A stretch of DNA of 38,121 nt from Alphaproteobacteria bacterium (GTDB taxonomy: Bacteria > Patescibacteriota > Minisyncoccia > Phycocordibacterales > JABAAK01). Within the stretch, counting starts at the first letter, position 1. Each line of letters begins with the position of its first letter. The stretch covers positions 168,663-206,783 of the forward strand of contig JASGCN010000001.1 in the NCBI GenBank assembly GCA_030054135.1, given 5' to 3'. Positions 14,869-23,120 of this stretch are shown in pieces. A model generated the notes under the pieces. The model saw only the letters and a program-made list of their open reading frames with translations, was not told the origin of the DNA and did no database searches. The translations under genes were made by a program, and so were the position numbers.

Positions 14869-15471
14869 ATGAATTGTTGCTCACCCCACAATCACGATCA
14901 CTCTGAAAAGGCAATGGTTGGCGCAAAAGTGCCTGAGATGGCTTTTCAAGTTTTTCACGATGGAGATATTAAAGATGTTTCTACCAAAAAATATAAAGGG
15001 AAGTGGTTGGTAGTATTTTTTTATCCAGCAGACTTTACCTTCGTCTGCCCTACAGAATTAGGAGAGCTCGCACATTTTTATAAAGATTTCAAAAAAGAAG
15101 GAGTGGAAATTCTTTCTGCTTCAACTGATACGGCATTTGCACATAAAATGTGGCATGACACTTCTGAAACAATTAAAACTATAGAGTTTCCAATGGCAGC
15201 AGATAACAAACATATTCTTACTAATTATTTTAATGTATGGAACGAAGAAGAAGGTATGTGTAACAGAGGGACATTCCTTATTGATCCAGATGGGATCATT
15301 AAAGCAATTGAAATACATGATAATTCAATTGGAAGATCTGCAAAAGAGCTTTTGCGTAAGGTTCGAGCTGCAAAATTTGTAGCAAGTCATCCAGGAAATG
15401 TATGTCCTGCAGGATGGGATGTGGGCGATGATACTTTAAAACCAGGAACAAAACTTATCGGCAAGATATAA
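14869..15471 (+). CDS. ahpC: 2-Cys peroxiredoxin (AhpC type)
   Basis: 200 residues. A thiol peroxidase that reduces hydrogen peroxide and organic peroxides. The peroxidatic Cys is in FYPADFTFVCPTE and the resolving Cys in GNVCPAGW near the C-terminus, both as in typical AhpC. The length is close to the family norm of ~187 plus a short Cys/His-rich head (MNCCSPHNHDH) that could bind metal. No AhpF or thioredoxin reductase is visible. The upstream in-frame start at 14806 is rejected because the strong promoter lies between it and 14869. Confidence 0.95.
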   Translation: MNCCSPHNHDHSEKAMVGAKVPEMAFQVFHDGDIKDVSTKKYKGKWLVVFFYPADFTFVCPTELGELAHFYKDFKKEGVEILSASTDTAFAHKMWHDTSETIKTIEFPMAADNKHILTNYFNVWNEEEGMCNRGTFLIDPDGIIKAIEIHDNSIGRSAKELLRKVRAAKFVASHPGNVCPAGWDVGDDTLKPGTKLIGKI

Positions 15472-15496
15472 TGTGCTATACTAAAAATATATAAGT

Positions 15497-15832
15497 ATGA
15501 ATGAACCTATTCAGTGTATACAATGTGGGGCATCTATCACCTCCAAACCAAAAGTAAGATTGTCTGGATTTAGAATTGTGACATGCGAAGTGTGTAAATA
15601 TGAACAAATGATTCCGTTTTCTCGTGGGATTAAAAGTGCGTACTACATACTTATAATTATTTTTGTTGTACTATTTTTACGAGGAATATTTTTTGATCAC
15701 ATTTCTTTTGCACTCGTTCCGTACTCACTACTCTTCCTCATTAGTGCGTATTTCTTGTTTAAAAATAAATATTTGACCTATCAATTAAAAAATAGACACC
15801 TTAATCATATTGTTCAAAATAAGAAGAAGTAA
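15497..15832 (+). CDS. Zinc-ribbon membrane protein, unknown
   Basis: 111 residues. Two CxxC pairs, CIQCG (8-12) and CEVCK (about 31-35), form a probable N-terminal zinc ribbon in the cytoplasm. Two hydrophobic helices (about 52-72 and 76-95) and a basic, Asn-rich tail follow. No specific family is recognised. TATACT lies 14 bases upstream, so the leader is short and lacks a ribosome-binding site. The next gene starts two bases after the stop, so this protein and the S51 peptidase are probably co-expressed. Confidence 0.65.
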   Translation: MNEPIQCIQCGASITSKPKVRLSGFRIVTCEVCKYEQMIPFSRGIKSAYYILIIIFVVLFLRGIFFDHISFALVPYSLLFLISAYFLFKNKYLTYQLKNRHLNHIVQNKKK

Positions 15833-15834
15833 TT

Positions 15835-16440
15835 ATGGTGCACGCACTTTTGTGTTCGGCTGGTTTTCAAGGAACAAAAGTTGAAACGTTTTTTAAAGAA
15901 CTATGTCGGAGTAATAATTATACACGAAGTTGCATTATTACTACCGCCCATCCTAAAAAAGAAAAAGCTCACTGGATGCAACACACGCATGCACAATTTA
16001 ATATGTGGGGCATTGCTTCGTGTTTTATTGATATTGAAAAAGGTGAAACTATTCCAGAGGTGGATGTTGTTTTTGTTGGCGGGGGGAATACATTTACCCT
16101 TATGAAATATGTCTCTCAATATAATATTAAAAGTAATCTTACCCGTCTTTTTGAGCGAGGGGGGTTGTATGTCGGATCTTCTGCGGGAGCAATTATTTTA
16201 TCTCCAACTATAGAGAGTGCAGGAGAAATTATTCCAAAAGACAAAAATACTATTGGATTAGTTGATCTCAAAGGGCTTGCCATGGTTCCATTTCATATTC
16301 ACCCACACACAACGGAAAACCAAATGGAAAGTATTGAATCTTTTAGAAAGACAAAATCAGACCCATTGGTATGCCTTAAAGATGGAGAAGCGGTGTATAT
16401 ACACAATGAATTTAAGCAATATATTGGAACTGTTGGATAG
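15835..16440 (+). CDS. Peptidase S51 family protein (dipeptidase E-like)
   Basis: 201 residues. Peptidase S51 enzymes (aspartyl dipeptidase PepE, cyanophycinase) have a class I glutaminase-like fold with a nucleophilic Ser. The nucleophile elbow is GSSAGAI (about 114-120), preceded by the glycine turn VGGGNTF. His residues in PFHIHPH could complete the catalytic site. It is slightly shorter than PepE (~229). A role in cleaving Asp-containing dipeptides is inferred from family only. It starts two bases after the zinc-ribbon protein gene, with purine-rich AGAAGAAG upstream as the nearest thing to a ribosome-binding site in this window. Confidence 0.85.
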   Translation: MVHALLCSAGFQGTKVETFFKELCRSNNYTRSCIITTAHPKKEKAHWMQHTHAQFNMWGIASCFIDIEKGETIPEVDVVFVGGGNTFTLMKYVSQYNIKSNLTRLFERGGLYVGSSAGAIILSPTIESAGEIIPKDKNTIGLVDLKGLAMVPFHIHPHTTENQMESIESFRKTKSDPLVCLKDGEAVYIHNEFKQYIGTVG

Positions 16441-16490
16441 GTACCCCCATGGATTCATACATAGATGGCATTAAAACTATATTTCGTATG

Positions 16491-16515
16491 CTATACTTAG
16501 GTATAGTTATATAAT
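16491..16515 (+). promoter_or_regulatory. Promoter region with small inverted repeat
   Basis: CTATAC (16491-16496) and GTATAG (16501-16506) form a perfect inverted repeat with a TTAG centre. It is followed by TATAAT (16510-16515), 14 bases before the ATG of the next gene. The repeat could be an operator. Low confidence. Confidence 0.35.
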
Positions 16516-16529
16516 TATAAGAAAATAAT

Positions 16530-17330
16530 ATGTTTATCAAACCATTTCCATTATTTAGTGTTGCATTCGAAAAATACAAGAGCAATGCTTCTGTATTTTT
16601 CCTTCTTGCTTTTATTCCGACGTGCGCAACTCTTATTGCTGAACTCGGATTTATATATTTTGGAAACTTTCAGAGTATTTTTTCAACAGGTGTGGGGAAA
16701 ATTTTGTCAATTGCATTGGTAGCTTTGTATATTGTTCTTTTTGTATTTACAACACTCGTATCAAAAATATTTATCGTAGATCCAAAAACAAATTTTAAAA
16801 AAGCAAGCGGTCGAGCAACTGAAATTGGATTCGCGTGGGTTCTTGTTTTTATACTTACATGGCTAGCTGTTGTCGGGAGTTCTTTCTTGTTTCTTATTCC
16901 TGGTCTTATACTTTTCATGTACACATTGTTTGCTGAATATGCAATATTAAAAGACAACAAACACGGCATTCAGGCATTAGCTCACAGCTGGTCTATTGTT
17001 TCAAATAAATGGTGGAATATGTTTTGGTGTTTTGTATTATTTACTACTGCAATAATTATTCTTAATGGAGTATTTGTGTTTATTATAGAATATATTGCTG
17101 GGTTTTCTTTTGTTTGGGAAAGTGTTATCGCATCTACACTTGCAATATTTTTAAGCCAAGCAATTCTTCTCCCATATAGCGGGCATTATTTTTACAGTTT
17201 GTATACTGAATTATCAAAATCAGCAAAAGTGCCTATAAAAAAAGTTCAACACAGAAGAGAAATAATTCTAAAAGGAGCAATGGTTGTATTTTTGGTGGGA
17301 GTTGTTTTATTCTTTTATATCTTCTCTTAA
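16530..17330 (+). CDS. Multi-pass membrane protein, unknown
   Basis: 266 residues with about six hydrophobic helices (near 20-45, 55-80, 100-130, 160-195, 205-225, 248-265). The segment HGIQALAHSWSIVSNKWWNMF resembles the helix linker repeated in DUF975, YciC or GPDase-membrane-domain proteins, so it may be a distant member of that group, but I cannot assign a function. It stands alone between the S51 peptidase and aspS, each of which has its own upstream -10 box. Confidence 0.65.
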   Translation: MFIKPFPLFSVAFEKYKSNASVFFLLAFIPTCATLIAELGFIYFGNFQSIFSTGVGKILSIALVALYIVLFVFTTLVSKIFIVDPKTNFKKASGRATEIGFAWVLVFILTWLAVVGSSFLFLIPGLILFMYTLFAEYAILKDNKHGIQALAHSWSIVSNKWWNMFWCFVLFTTAIIILNGVFVFIIEYIAGFSFVWESVIASTLAIFLSQAILLPYSGHYFYSLYTELSKSAKVPIKKVQHRREIILKGAMVVFLVGVVLFFYIFS

Positions 17331-17376
17331 AGATATAGATATACAGCAGGCAATGTACTATTACCAGTGCGATGTG

Positions 17377-17382
17377 TACAAT
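17377..17382 (+). promoter_or_regulatory. -10 box of aspS
   Basis: TACAAT ends eight bases before the aspS ATG (17391). No convincing -35. Confidence 0.45.
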
Positions 17383-17390
17383 AAGATGGT

Positions 17391-18827
17391 ATGACTAATG
17401 TAGAGACTCCAAGTAATGTTGATTTTAAAGACAGAGTGCTTATAAAAGACCTTGTATCGCATGTTGATAAAAATGTGTCTGTGTGTGGGTGGCTTTCAGT
17501 GCGTAGAGATCAAGGAAAGCTTATCTTTGTTGATATACGTGATCACACAGGATCTGTACAAGGTGTGGTACTTCCTGAATCAAAATCACAAGAAATAGCA
17601 AAAACAATTCGTCCTGAATGGGTGCTTGCAGTTGTTGGGAAAGTGCATACACGTCCTGAACGTAATCAAAAAAAAGAAATACTCAATGGAACCCTCGAAT
17701 TAGAAATTGAAAAAATTGTTGTTCTTAACCAAGCACATACACCAGCATTTGAAATTGATAGTGATGGAAAAGAAATAAACGAAGAAGTGCGTCTCGAACA
17801 TAGATACCTTGATTTACGTCGTCCACGTTTGCAAAACACATTAAAAAAAAGACACGAGATGATGCAATGTATACGAGCATTCTATACAAAAAATGATTTT
17901 TGGGAAATTGATACTCCAATTCTTACCAATCCAACACCGGAGGGGAGTAGAGATTTTGTTGTGCCGTCTCGCCTTCATCCGGGAAACATATATGCGCTTC
18001 CTCAGTCTCCACAACAATACAAACAAATTTTAATGGCATCTGGTGTGCCACGATATTTTCAAATCGCTCGATGTTTTAGAGATGAAGATACTCGTGGAGA
18101 CAGACAACCAGAGTTTACCCAAATTGATATGGAAATGAGTTTTGTTACTGAAGAGGATGTGATGCGCGTCAACGAAGCATTAGTGCTTGAATTAGTTTCA
18201 GTTCTTTACCCGAATAAAAAAGTGTCTCTATCTCCAATCCCTCGATACACATACGCTGAATGTATGGAGAAATATAAGAGTGACAAACCAGACATTCGGG
18301 TTAATAAAAATAATCCAGACGAACTTGCATTTTGTTGGGTAATAAAGTTTCCCATGTTTGAAAAAACAGATAAAGGAGAATGGACTTTCACACACAATCC
18401 ATTTTCTGCTCCAGTAACTGAACATATTGAAGATGTACTACAGGCAAAAAATATAAAAGATATTATCGCTACACAATATGACCTAGTATTAAATGGATAC
18501 GAAATAGGAGGAGGAAGTATTCGAAGTCACACTAAAGAAATGCTTGTGGCAGTGTTTCATATTATGGGGTACTCAGACGAACGCATTGAAAAAGAATTTG
18601 GACACATGTTGCAAGCATTAGGATCAGGAACTCCACCGCATGGAGGTTTCGCATTCGGCTTTGATCGGCTACTTATGATTTTACAAGGAGAACCTAACAT
18701 TCGAGAGGTAATTCCATTTGCAAAAACTGGAGAAGGGCGAGACGTGCTTATGCATGCGCCTGCGCAGCCAACTGTAGAACAACTCATTGATGCACACATT
18801 ACATTTAAAAAAAATAAAATCGAATAA
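17391..18827 (+). CDS. aspS: Aspartyl-tRNA synthetase, bacterial type lacking the GAD domain
   Basis: 478 residues. It charges tRNA with aspartate. An N-terminal OB-fold anticodon domain (about 15-110, with VCGWLSVRRDQGKLIFVDIRD) is followed by the class II core: YLDLRRPR, motif 2 around FRDEDTRGDRQPEF, and motif 3 in GFAFGFDRLLM. Bacterial AspRS is ~590 residues because of a GAD insertion between motifs 2 and 3; here SDKPDIR is joined to LAFCWVIKFPMFE by only ~11 residues, so GAD is lost. With GatB present, a non-discriminating enzyme that also makes Asp-tRNA(Asn) is possible but not shown. Confidence 0.95.
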   Translation: MTNVETPSNVDFKDRVLIKDLVSHVDKNVSVCGWLSVRRDQGKLIFVDIRDHTGSVQGVVLPESKSQEIAKTIRPEWVLAVVGKVHTRPERNQKKEILNGTLELEIEKIVVLNQAHTPAFEIDSDGKEINEEVRLEHRYLDLRRPRLQNTLKKRHEMMQCIRAFYTKNDFWEIDTPILTNPTPEGSRDFVVPSRLHPGNIYALPQSPQQYKQILMASGVPRYFQIARCFRDEDTRGDRQPEFTQIDMEMSFVTEEDVMRVNEALVLELVSVLYPNKKVSLSPIPRYTYAECMEKYKSDKPDIRVNKNNPDELAFCWVIKFPMFEKTDKGEWTFTHNPFSAPVTEHIEDVLQAKNIKDIIATQYDLVLNGYEIGGGSIRSHTKEMLVAVFHIMGYSDERIEKEFGHMLQALGSGTPPHGGFAFGFDRLLMILQGEPNIREVIPFAKTGEGRDVLMHAPAQPTVEQLIDAHITFKKNKIE

Positions 18828-18829
18828 TA

Positions 18830-18835
18830 TATAAT
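18830..18835 (+). promoter_or_regulatory. -10 box of the 55-aa peptide gene
   Basis: TATAAT directly follows the aspS stop and ends eight bases before the ATG at 18844. Confidence 0.5.
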
Positions 18836-18843
18836 AACAATGT

Positions 18844-19011
18844 ATGACAGAAGATGCATATCAGTCTATTCAAGATTTTATTATTCAAAATAAAGACACA
18901 GATGCTTTTGTATTAATTGTGAGTATTGCATGTATTGTTGGAATTATAGCGACACTCTACATTGGGGTACTTTTATACACTTCTTTCAAAAAAACGAATA
19001 ATGATACCTAA
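18844..19011 (+). CDS. Small single-helix membrane peptide, unknown
   Basis: 55 residues. A polar N-terminus (MTEDAYQSIQDFIIQ) is followed by one strong membrane helix (about 22-46, FVLIVSIACIVGIIATLYIGVLL) and a basic end (SFKKTNNDT). Positive charge after the helix suggests the N-terminus outside. No family is recognised. It is supported as a gene by its -10 box at the usual distance and by filling the aspS-LTD gap. Its stop is three bases before the ATG of the lamin-tail protein, so the two may be co-transcribed. Confidence 0.6.
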   Translation: MTEDAYQSIQDFIIQNKDTDAFVLIVSIACIVGIIATLYIGVLLYTSFKKTNNDT

Positions 19012-19014
19012 TGT

Positions 19015-20472
19015 ATGTTAACTACACCATATTATATTAAAATATTATATGTGTTTACAGTGTGGTTTTCTTTTGTGTCTTTCGCACACGCTGATTTACG
19101 TATTACAGAGATTATGTATGACCCTCCAAATACCTTAGGAACAGACGCAGTGGCTGAATATATAGAAATTATAAATACTAGTGAAACCCCTGTAACCATC
19201 ACAAGCGACTATAAATTATCATTAGGCACATTAAAATCTCTTACCTCTTATAAAGGTGGAACAGTCATCCCTCCAAAAGCAGTTGCATATATTGTAGACA
19301 ATGGATCAACATTCCCTAAAACATCAGAGGTGTCTATAGTTTTTAATGCTACATTTTCTCTTGTAAACACTGGCACTACAGTTTCTCTTATGAATGGTAC
19401 ACAAACACTTCATACTGTTACATATTCACCCATGACACAAACAAATGGAAATGGGCATTCACTGCATATTTCAGCATCTGGTGTGATAACATCAGCAGAG
19501 CCAACATGGAACACACAAACATTTGAAAGTACTTCAGTTTCTTCTGGAAATACACAAGCCATTTCTTCTGGCGGTGGTGGAATAATATATACTCCTTCAT
19601 TTGCATTAGAATCGATACCATCTATTATCCTCGCGGGAACCGAAGTTCCGTTTTTATTAAAAAGAAAATACTCTCAAATGAATAGAGAAGATCCAGAATA
19701 TGCAATATGGAATTTTGGTGATGGAAAAACTACGAAAGGTTTTGCAGTAACACATACCTATATGCATCCAGGAGAATATGTAGTTGCGGCTACTCGGGCA
19801 GGCAGCAATGATGCAGGGACGCCCGATGTGTATACTCAAAAAGTACATGTTGTTGATCCATCATTTACATTAAATAATATCTCTCCCACGGTAATGAAAA
19901 TCACAAACAACGCAACAGTAAAAATTAATATGAGTGGCTGGAAAATCCTTTCAGATTATTACGAATATATATTTCCAGCGCACACATACATTGATGCTCG
20001 CGCAAGTATTGTGATAGATACTGAAGTTGCATTAATTACTCCTATTTCATTATTGAGTAACAAAAATTATGAAATGGCATCTCTCAAGTCTATCCAAATA
20101 CCTCCTTCTCGTGTAATATCAAAACCTGTGTCTAGCGCCAGAGAATCAACAAAGATACAAAAACCAATAGTATCATTAACTACTACGCCGATACTATTTA
20201 CAGAACAATTAACTGATGCACAAAAAACAACTCAAATAACAGATGATAAAAAGCGCAATTTTACAAAACCTACTTCGCGTACAATCATATTGTGGGGTAT
20301 ATTATTTACAGCTCTTTTAGTACTTGTGAGTGCGCTGTTGTATAGCATTAGTAGAAAAAAACATTCAACTGAAAAATTACAAAAAACTAAAAAAAAGAAT
20401 ATTAAGAATAATGATAATTCTAATGTTGATGAAAAAAATGAAAATAAAAATAATTTTGATATTTTTTATTAA
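19015..20472 (+). CDS. Exported lamin-tail/PKD-domain surface protein
   Basis: 485 residues. A signal peptide (about 1-26, ending SFAHA) precedes a lamin-tail domain (about 27-150; LRITEIMYDPP, YIEIINTS). A PKD-like domain at about 215-285 shows WNFGDG and HTYMHPGEYVV. A second lamin-tail-like beta region lies at about 290-345 (KITNNATVKINMSGWKI), then a Ser/Thr/Pro-rich linker, a membrane helix (about 425-445) and a Lys/Asn-rich cytoplasmic tail. The protein is therefore tethered by its C-terminus with adhesive domains outside. Such proteins are common in CPR genomes, and attachment to a host or cell-envelope role is inferred, not shown. Confidence 0.8.
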   Translation: MLTTPYYIKILYVFTVWFSFVSFAHADLRITEIMYDPPNTLGTDAVAEYIEIINTSETPVTITSDYKLSLGTLKSLTSYKGGTVIPPKAVAYIVDNGSTFPKTSEVSIVFNATFSLVNTGTTVSLMNGTQTLHTVTYSPMTQTNGNGHSLHISASGVITSAEPTWNTQTFESTSVSSGNTQAISSGGGGIIYTPSFALESIPSIILAGTEVPFLLKRKYSQMNREDPEYAIWNFGDGKTTKGFAVTHTYMHPGEYVVAATRAGSNDAGTPDVYTQKVHVVDPSFTLNNISPTVMKITNNATVKINMSGWKILSDYYEYIFPAHTYIDARASIVIDTEVALITPISLLSNKNYEMASLKSIQIPPSRVISKPVSSARESTKIQKPIVSLTTTPILFTEQLTDAQKTTQITDDKKRNFTKPTSRTIILWGILFTALLVLVSALLYSISRKKHSTEKLQKTKKKNIKNNDNSNVDEKNENKNNFDIFY

Positions 20473-20485
20473 TGGTATAAAAAAG

Positions 20486-20524
20486 TTATCCACATACAAC
20501 ACTGAAATGCATAATATATCCACA
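20486..20524 (+). promoter_or_regulatory. One perfect and one near-perfect DnaA box
   Basis: TTATCCACA (20486-20494) is an exact DnaA 9-mer, and ATATCCACA (20516-20524) has one mismatch; both are on the plus strand, 30 bases apart. They lie just upstream of the polybasic-peptide promoter. They could be DnaA regulatory sites. Too few boxes are present to claim an origin. Confidence 0.4.
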
Positions 20525-20533
20525 AATCAAGTT

Positions 20534-20539
20534 TATAAT
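20534..20539 (+). promoter_or_regulatory. -10 box of the polybasic-peptide gene
   Basis: An exact TATAAT. Transcription would begin at about 20546, within the first bases of the following hairpin. No good -35 is seen, and DnaA-box sequences lie directly upstream. Confidence 0.5.
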
Positions 20540-20544
20540 TAAGT

Positions 20545-20566
20545 AAGACCTACTGTCTTAGGTCTT
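20545..20566 (+). repeat. Perfect 8-bp hairpin in the 5' leader
   Basis: AAGACCTA (20545-20552) and TAGGTCTT (20559-20566) pair perfectly around a 6-base loop. It would sit at the extreme 5' end of the polybasic-peptide mRNA, where such stems often protect against decay. It may also be a palindromic protein-binding site. Confidence 0.55.
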
Positions 20567-20591
20567 TACATTAATTTTTTCCAAAAATCAT

Positions 20592-20684
20592 ATGATGAAA
20601 AAGAGAAAAGCTATGAAGAAGACTACAAAAAAAACTACAAAAAGAAAAGCTACTAAAAAGAAATCTTCTTCAAAACGTAAATAA
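20592..20684 (+). CDS. 30-residue lysine/arginine-rich peptide
   Basis: The ORF encodes a 30-residue peptide with about 17 Lys/Arg and only Thr, Ser, Ala and Met besides: MMKKRKAMKKTTKKTTKRKA, then TKKKSSSKRK. It resembles histone H1-like tails, so nucleic-acid binding is likely but inferred. It is supported as a gene by a private -10 box, a 5' hairpin, and a terminator whose stem begins at its last bases. A second ATG follows the first directly. No family is recognised; it could be a ribosomal or nucleoid-associated peptide. Confidence 0.6.
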   Translation: MMKKRKAMKKTTKKTTKRKATKKKSSSKRK

Positions 20685-20708
20685 TTAAACTAGTTTAATT
20701 GTTTTTTT
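20683..20708 (+). terminator. Intrinsic terminator of the polybasic-peptide gene
   Basis: AATTAAACTAGTTTAATT (20683-20700) is a perfect palindrome giving a 7-bp stem with a CTAG loop. It is followed at once by GTTTTTTT. The stem begins inside the stop codon. Confidence 0.7.
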
Positions 20709-20719
20709 GAATACAGTAC

Positions 20720-20751
20720 GCAAAAGCGCTCTCATATGAGAGCGCTTTTGC
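20720..20751. terminator. 32-bp perfect palindrome (strong hairpin) before secA
   Basis: Arms GCAAAAGCGCTCTC and GAGAGCGCTTTTGC form a 14-bp stem with an ATAT loop, the strongest hairpin seen in the window. T-rich sequence follows (TGTTTTGT), so it probably acts as a second terminator insulating secA. The perfect symmetry could also mark a protein-binding site. Confidence 0.65.
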
Positions 20752-20782
20752 TGTTTTGTATATAATAATGCTATTATAAATT

Positions 20783-23092
20783 ATGAGTCTTTTTGAAAGT
20801 TTGTTCGGTTCATATCATAGCCGGTTATTGAAAAAAATACAACCAATAGTAAAAAGCATTAATGCCCTCGCAGATACAATGGCTTCTTTATCTGATAATG
20901 ATATAAAAACATACACAGAAAAATTAAAACACCGCATTGTGCAAGGGGAGAGTTTGGAGGCGCTTCTTCCAGAAGCATTTGCTCTTGTAAGAGAAGTAAG
21001 TACCCGTACATTAGGGCAACGCCATTATGACGTTCAATTAATAGGAGGAATCGCACTTTTTCAAAATACTATTGCCGAAATGCGAACTGGGGAAGGAAAA
21101 ACTCTCGTCGCCACTCTTCCTGCGTATTTACAAGCATTAACAGGTAAAGGAGTGCATATAGTAACTGTTAATGATTATCTTGCGAGAAGAGACGCTGTGT
21201 GGATGGGGCAGATATACAGCGCTCTCGGATTAACCGTAGGAGTTATTAATGACCAACGGGGATCATACCTGTATGACCCAACACACATCGAACTTGACGA
21301 AAAAAGAGATGCGGAGGGAGATTATAAAATAGTATATGAATTTTTACGCCCCTGCAGTAGAGCAGAGGCGTACGCTGCTGATATTACATACGGCACAAAC
21401 AATGAATACGCTTTTGATTATTTGCGAGATAATATTGAATACAATAAGGGGTCAGTATCACAACGAGGACATGTGTATGCAATTATAGACGAAGTAGACT
21501 CAATTCTTATTGATGAAGCCCGCAATCCACTTATTATCTCATCTCCTTCTGATATCCCAAAAGAAAAATATATTGAATTTGATCAAATAGCATCTCGTTT
21601 AGAAATAGGGGTCGATTATTCAATTGACGAAAAATTAAAAGCGGTAAGCATCCTTCCACCAGGAATTGCCAAAGTAGAAAAAGCGCTTTCTGTACAAAAT
21701 CTTTATTCAGACGGAAATCAAAAAAATATCCATTTTTTAACTAATGCATTAAAAGCTCATGCACTGTATAAAAAAGATAATCAATATGTTGTACACGATG
21801 GAAAAATAGTAATAGTAGACGAATTTACCGGAAGATTGCAACCTGGAAGACAGTGGAGAGAGGGGTTACATCAAGCACTTGAAGCAAAAGAGCGTATAGC
21901 AATTCAAGCTGAAACACGAACGTATGCAAGCATCACATTTCAAAATTATTTTAGAATGTATGAAAAATTAGCAGGTATGACAGGAACTGGGATCAGTTCG
22001 CAGGAAGAGTTTTACAAGGTGTATAAATTGCAAGTATTTTCTGTTCCTACACACAGACCAATTACAAGAATTGATCATGTTGATATTATTTATCAATCAA
22101 AAAAAGCGAAACACGTAGCCATTGTTGCAAAAGTAAAAGAATTACAATCAAAAGGAACTCCAGTACTTGTTGGTACAAACTCAATTGAAGCAAATACAGA
22201 AATTTCAGCAATTTTTAATAAAGCAGGTATTCAACATACTGTTCTTAATGCAAAAAATCACGAACAAGAAGGAGCAATCATTGCGCAAGCTGGATCGTAC
22301 AAAAAAGTAACCATCGCTACAAACTTAGCGGGTCGTGGAGTGGATATAAAATTAGGAGGACATGATGCAGATGATGAAGCTCGTAAAAAAATTATTGATG
22401 TTGGAGGGTTATTTGTATTAGGCACTGTGCGCAACGAAACTAGAAGATCAGATGACCAATTGCGAGGGCGAGCAGGAAGACAAGGAGATGCAGGAGAAAC
22501 ACAATTTTTTATTTCTCTCGAAGATGAATTGGTACGCATTTTTGCGACAGATAAAATTGCAAATCTAGCTCGTTCACTTGGTCTTCCAGAAGACCAAGCA
22601 ATTCAGAGTAGTATTATTTCACAAGCAATTGAATCAGCCCAAAAAAGAATTGAAGGGCACCACTTTGACGCGCGTCGATATAATTTTGAATACGATACTG
22701 TTCTAAACGCGCACAGAACTGATGTGTATAAGAAAAGAAAAAATATGTTGTATACCGACGGTACGGGTATTGCTTCTGTTGCAATGACATTACTTTCACC
22801 TGAAACAGTAATCCTTATGAATGAAAAAATAGAAAAAGGTGGTGCAGGTCTTTGGGAACCAGTGCGACAAGCAGTGTTACGTGCAATTGATGTGTGCTGG
22901 ATTGGACACTTGGAGTATATGGAAATAGCACGAGAAAGTGTGAACTTACGCGCGTATGGTCAACGAGATCCTCTAACAGAATATAAACATGAAGGGTCAA
23001 GATTGTTCAAAGGATTTTGGGAACAAGTAGATATTGTGAGCAAAGAACATATCAAAGCAATCCCTATTTCTCTTACGGGGGGACAAAAGTAA
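20783..23092 (+). CDS. secA: Preprotein translocase ATPase SecA
   Basis: 769 residues. SecA drives protein export through SecYEG by ATP hydrolysis. Walker A is MRTGEGKT (100-107), the DEAD-type Walker B region is IIDEVDSILIDEAR, and motif VI appears in DDQLRGRAGRQGDAGE. The preprotein cross-linking domain, scaffold helix (ARRYNFEYDTVLNAHR) and C-terminal helical domain are present. The C-terminal zinc-binding tail of E. coli SecA (901 residues) is missing. An upstream TATAAT (20761-20766) leaves a ~10-base leader without a Shine-Dalgarno sequence. Its partner subunit gene secG is at 6472. Two small membrane proteins follow closely. Confidence 0.97.
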   Translation: MSLFESLFGSYHSRLLKKIQPIVKSINALADTMASLSDNDIKTYTEKLKHRIVQGESLEALLPEAFALVREVSTRTLGQRHYDVQLIGGIALFQNTIAEMRTGEGKTLVATLPAYLQALTGKGVHIVTVNDYLARRDAVWMGQIYSALGLTVGVINDQRGSYLYDPTHIELDEKRDAEGDYKIVYEFLRPCSRAEAYAADITYGTNNEYAFDYLRDNIEYNKGSVSQRGHVYAIIDEVDSILIDEARNPLIISSPSDIPKEKYIEFDQIASRLEIGVDYSIDEKLKAVSILPPGIAKVEKALSVQNLYSDGNQKNIHFLTNALKAHALYKKDNQYVVHDGKIVIVDEFTGRLQPGRQWREGLHQALEAKERIAIQAETRTYASITFQNYFRMYEKLAGMTGTGISSQEEFYKVYKLQVFSVPTHRPITRIDHVDIIYQSKKAKHVAIVAKVKELQSKGTPVLVGTNSIEANTEISAIFNKAGIQHTVLNAKNHEQEGAIIAQAGSYKKVTIATNLAGRGVDIKLGGHDADDEARKKIIDVGGLFVLGTVRNETRRSDDQLRGRAGRQGDAGETQFFISLEDELVRIFATDKIANLARSLGLPEDQAIQSSIISQAIESAQKRIEGHHFDARRYNFEYDTVLNAHRTDVYKKRKNMLYTDGTGIASVAMTLLSPETVILMNEKIEKGGAGLWEPVRQAVLRAIDVCWIGHLEYMEIARESVNLRAYGQRDPLTEYKHEGSRLFKGFWEQVDIVSKEHIKAIPISLTGGQK

Positions 23093-23120
23093 ATGTTCTT
23101 ATTGCGTGCTACCATTAAGT

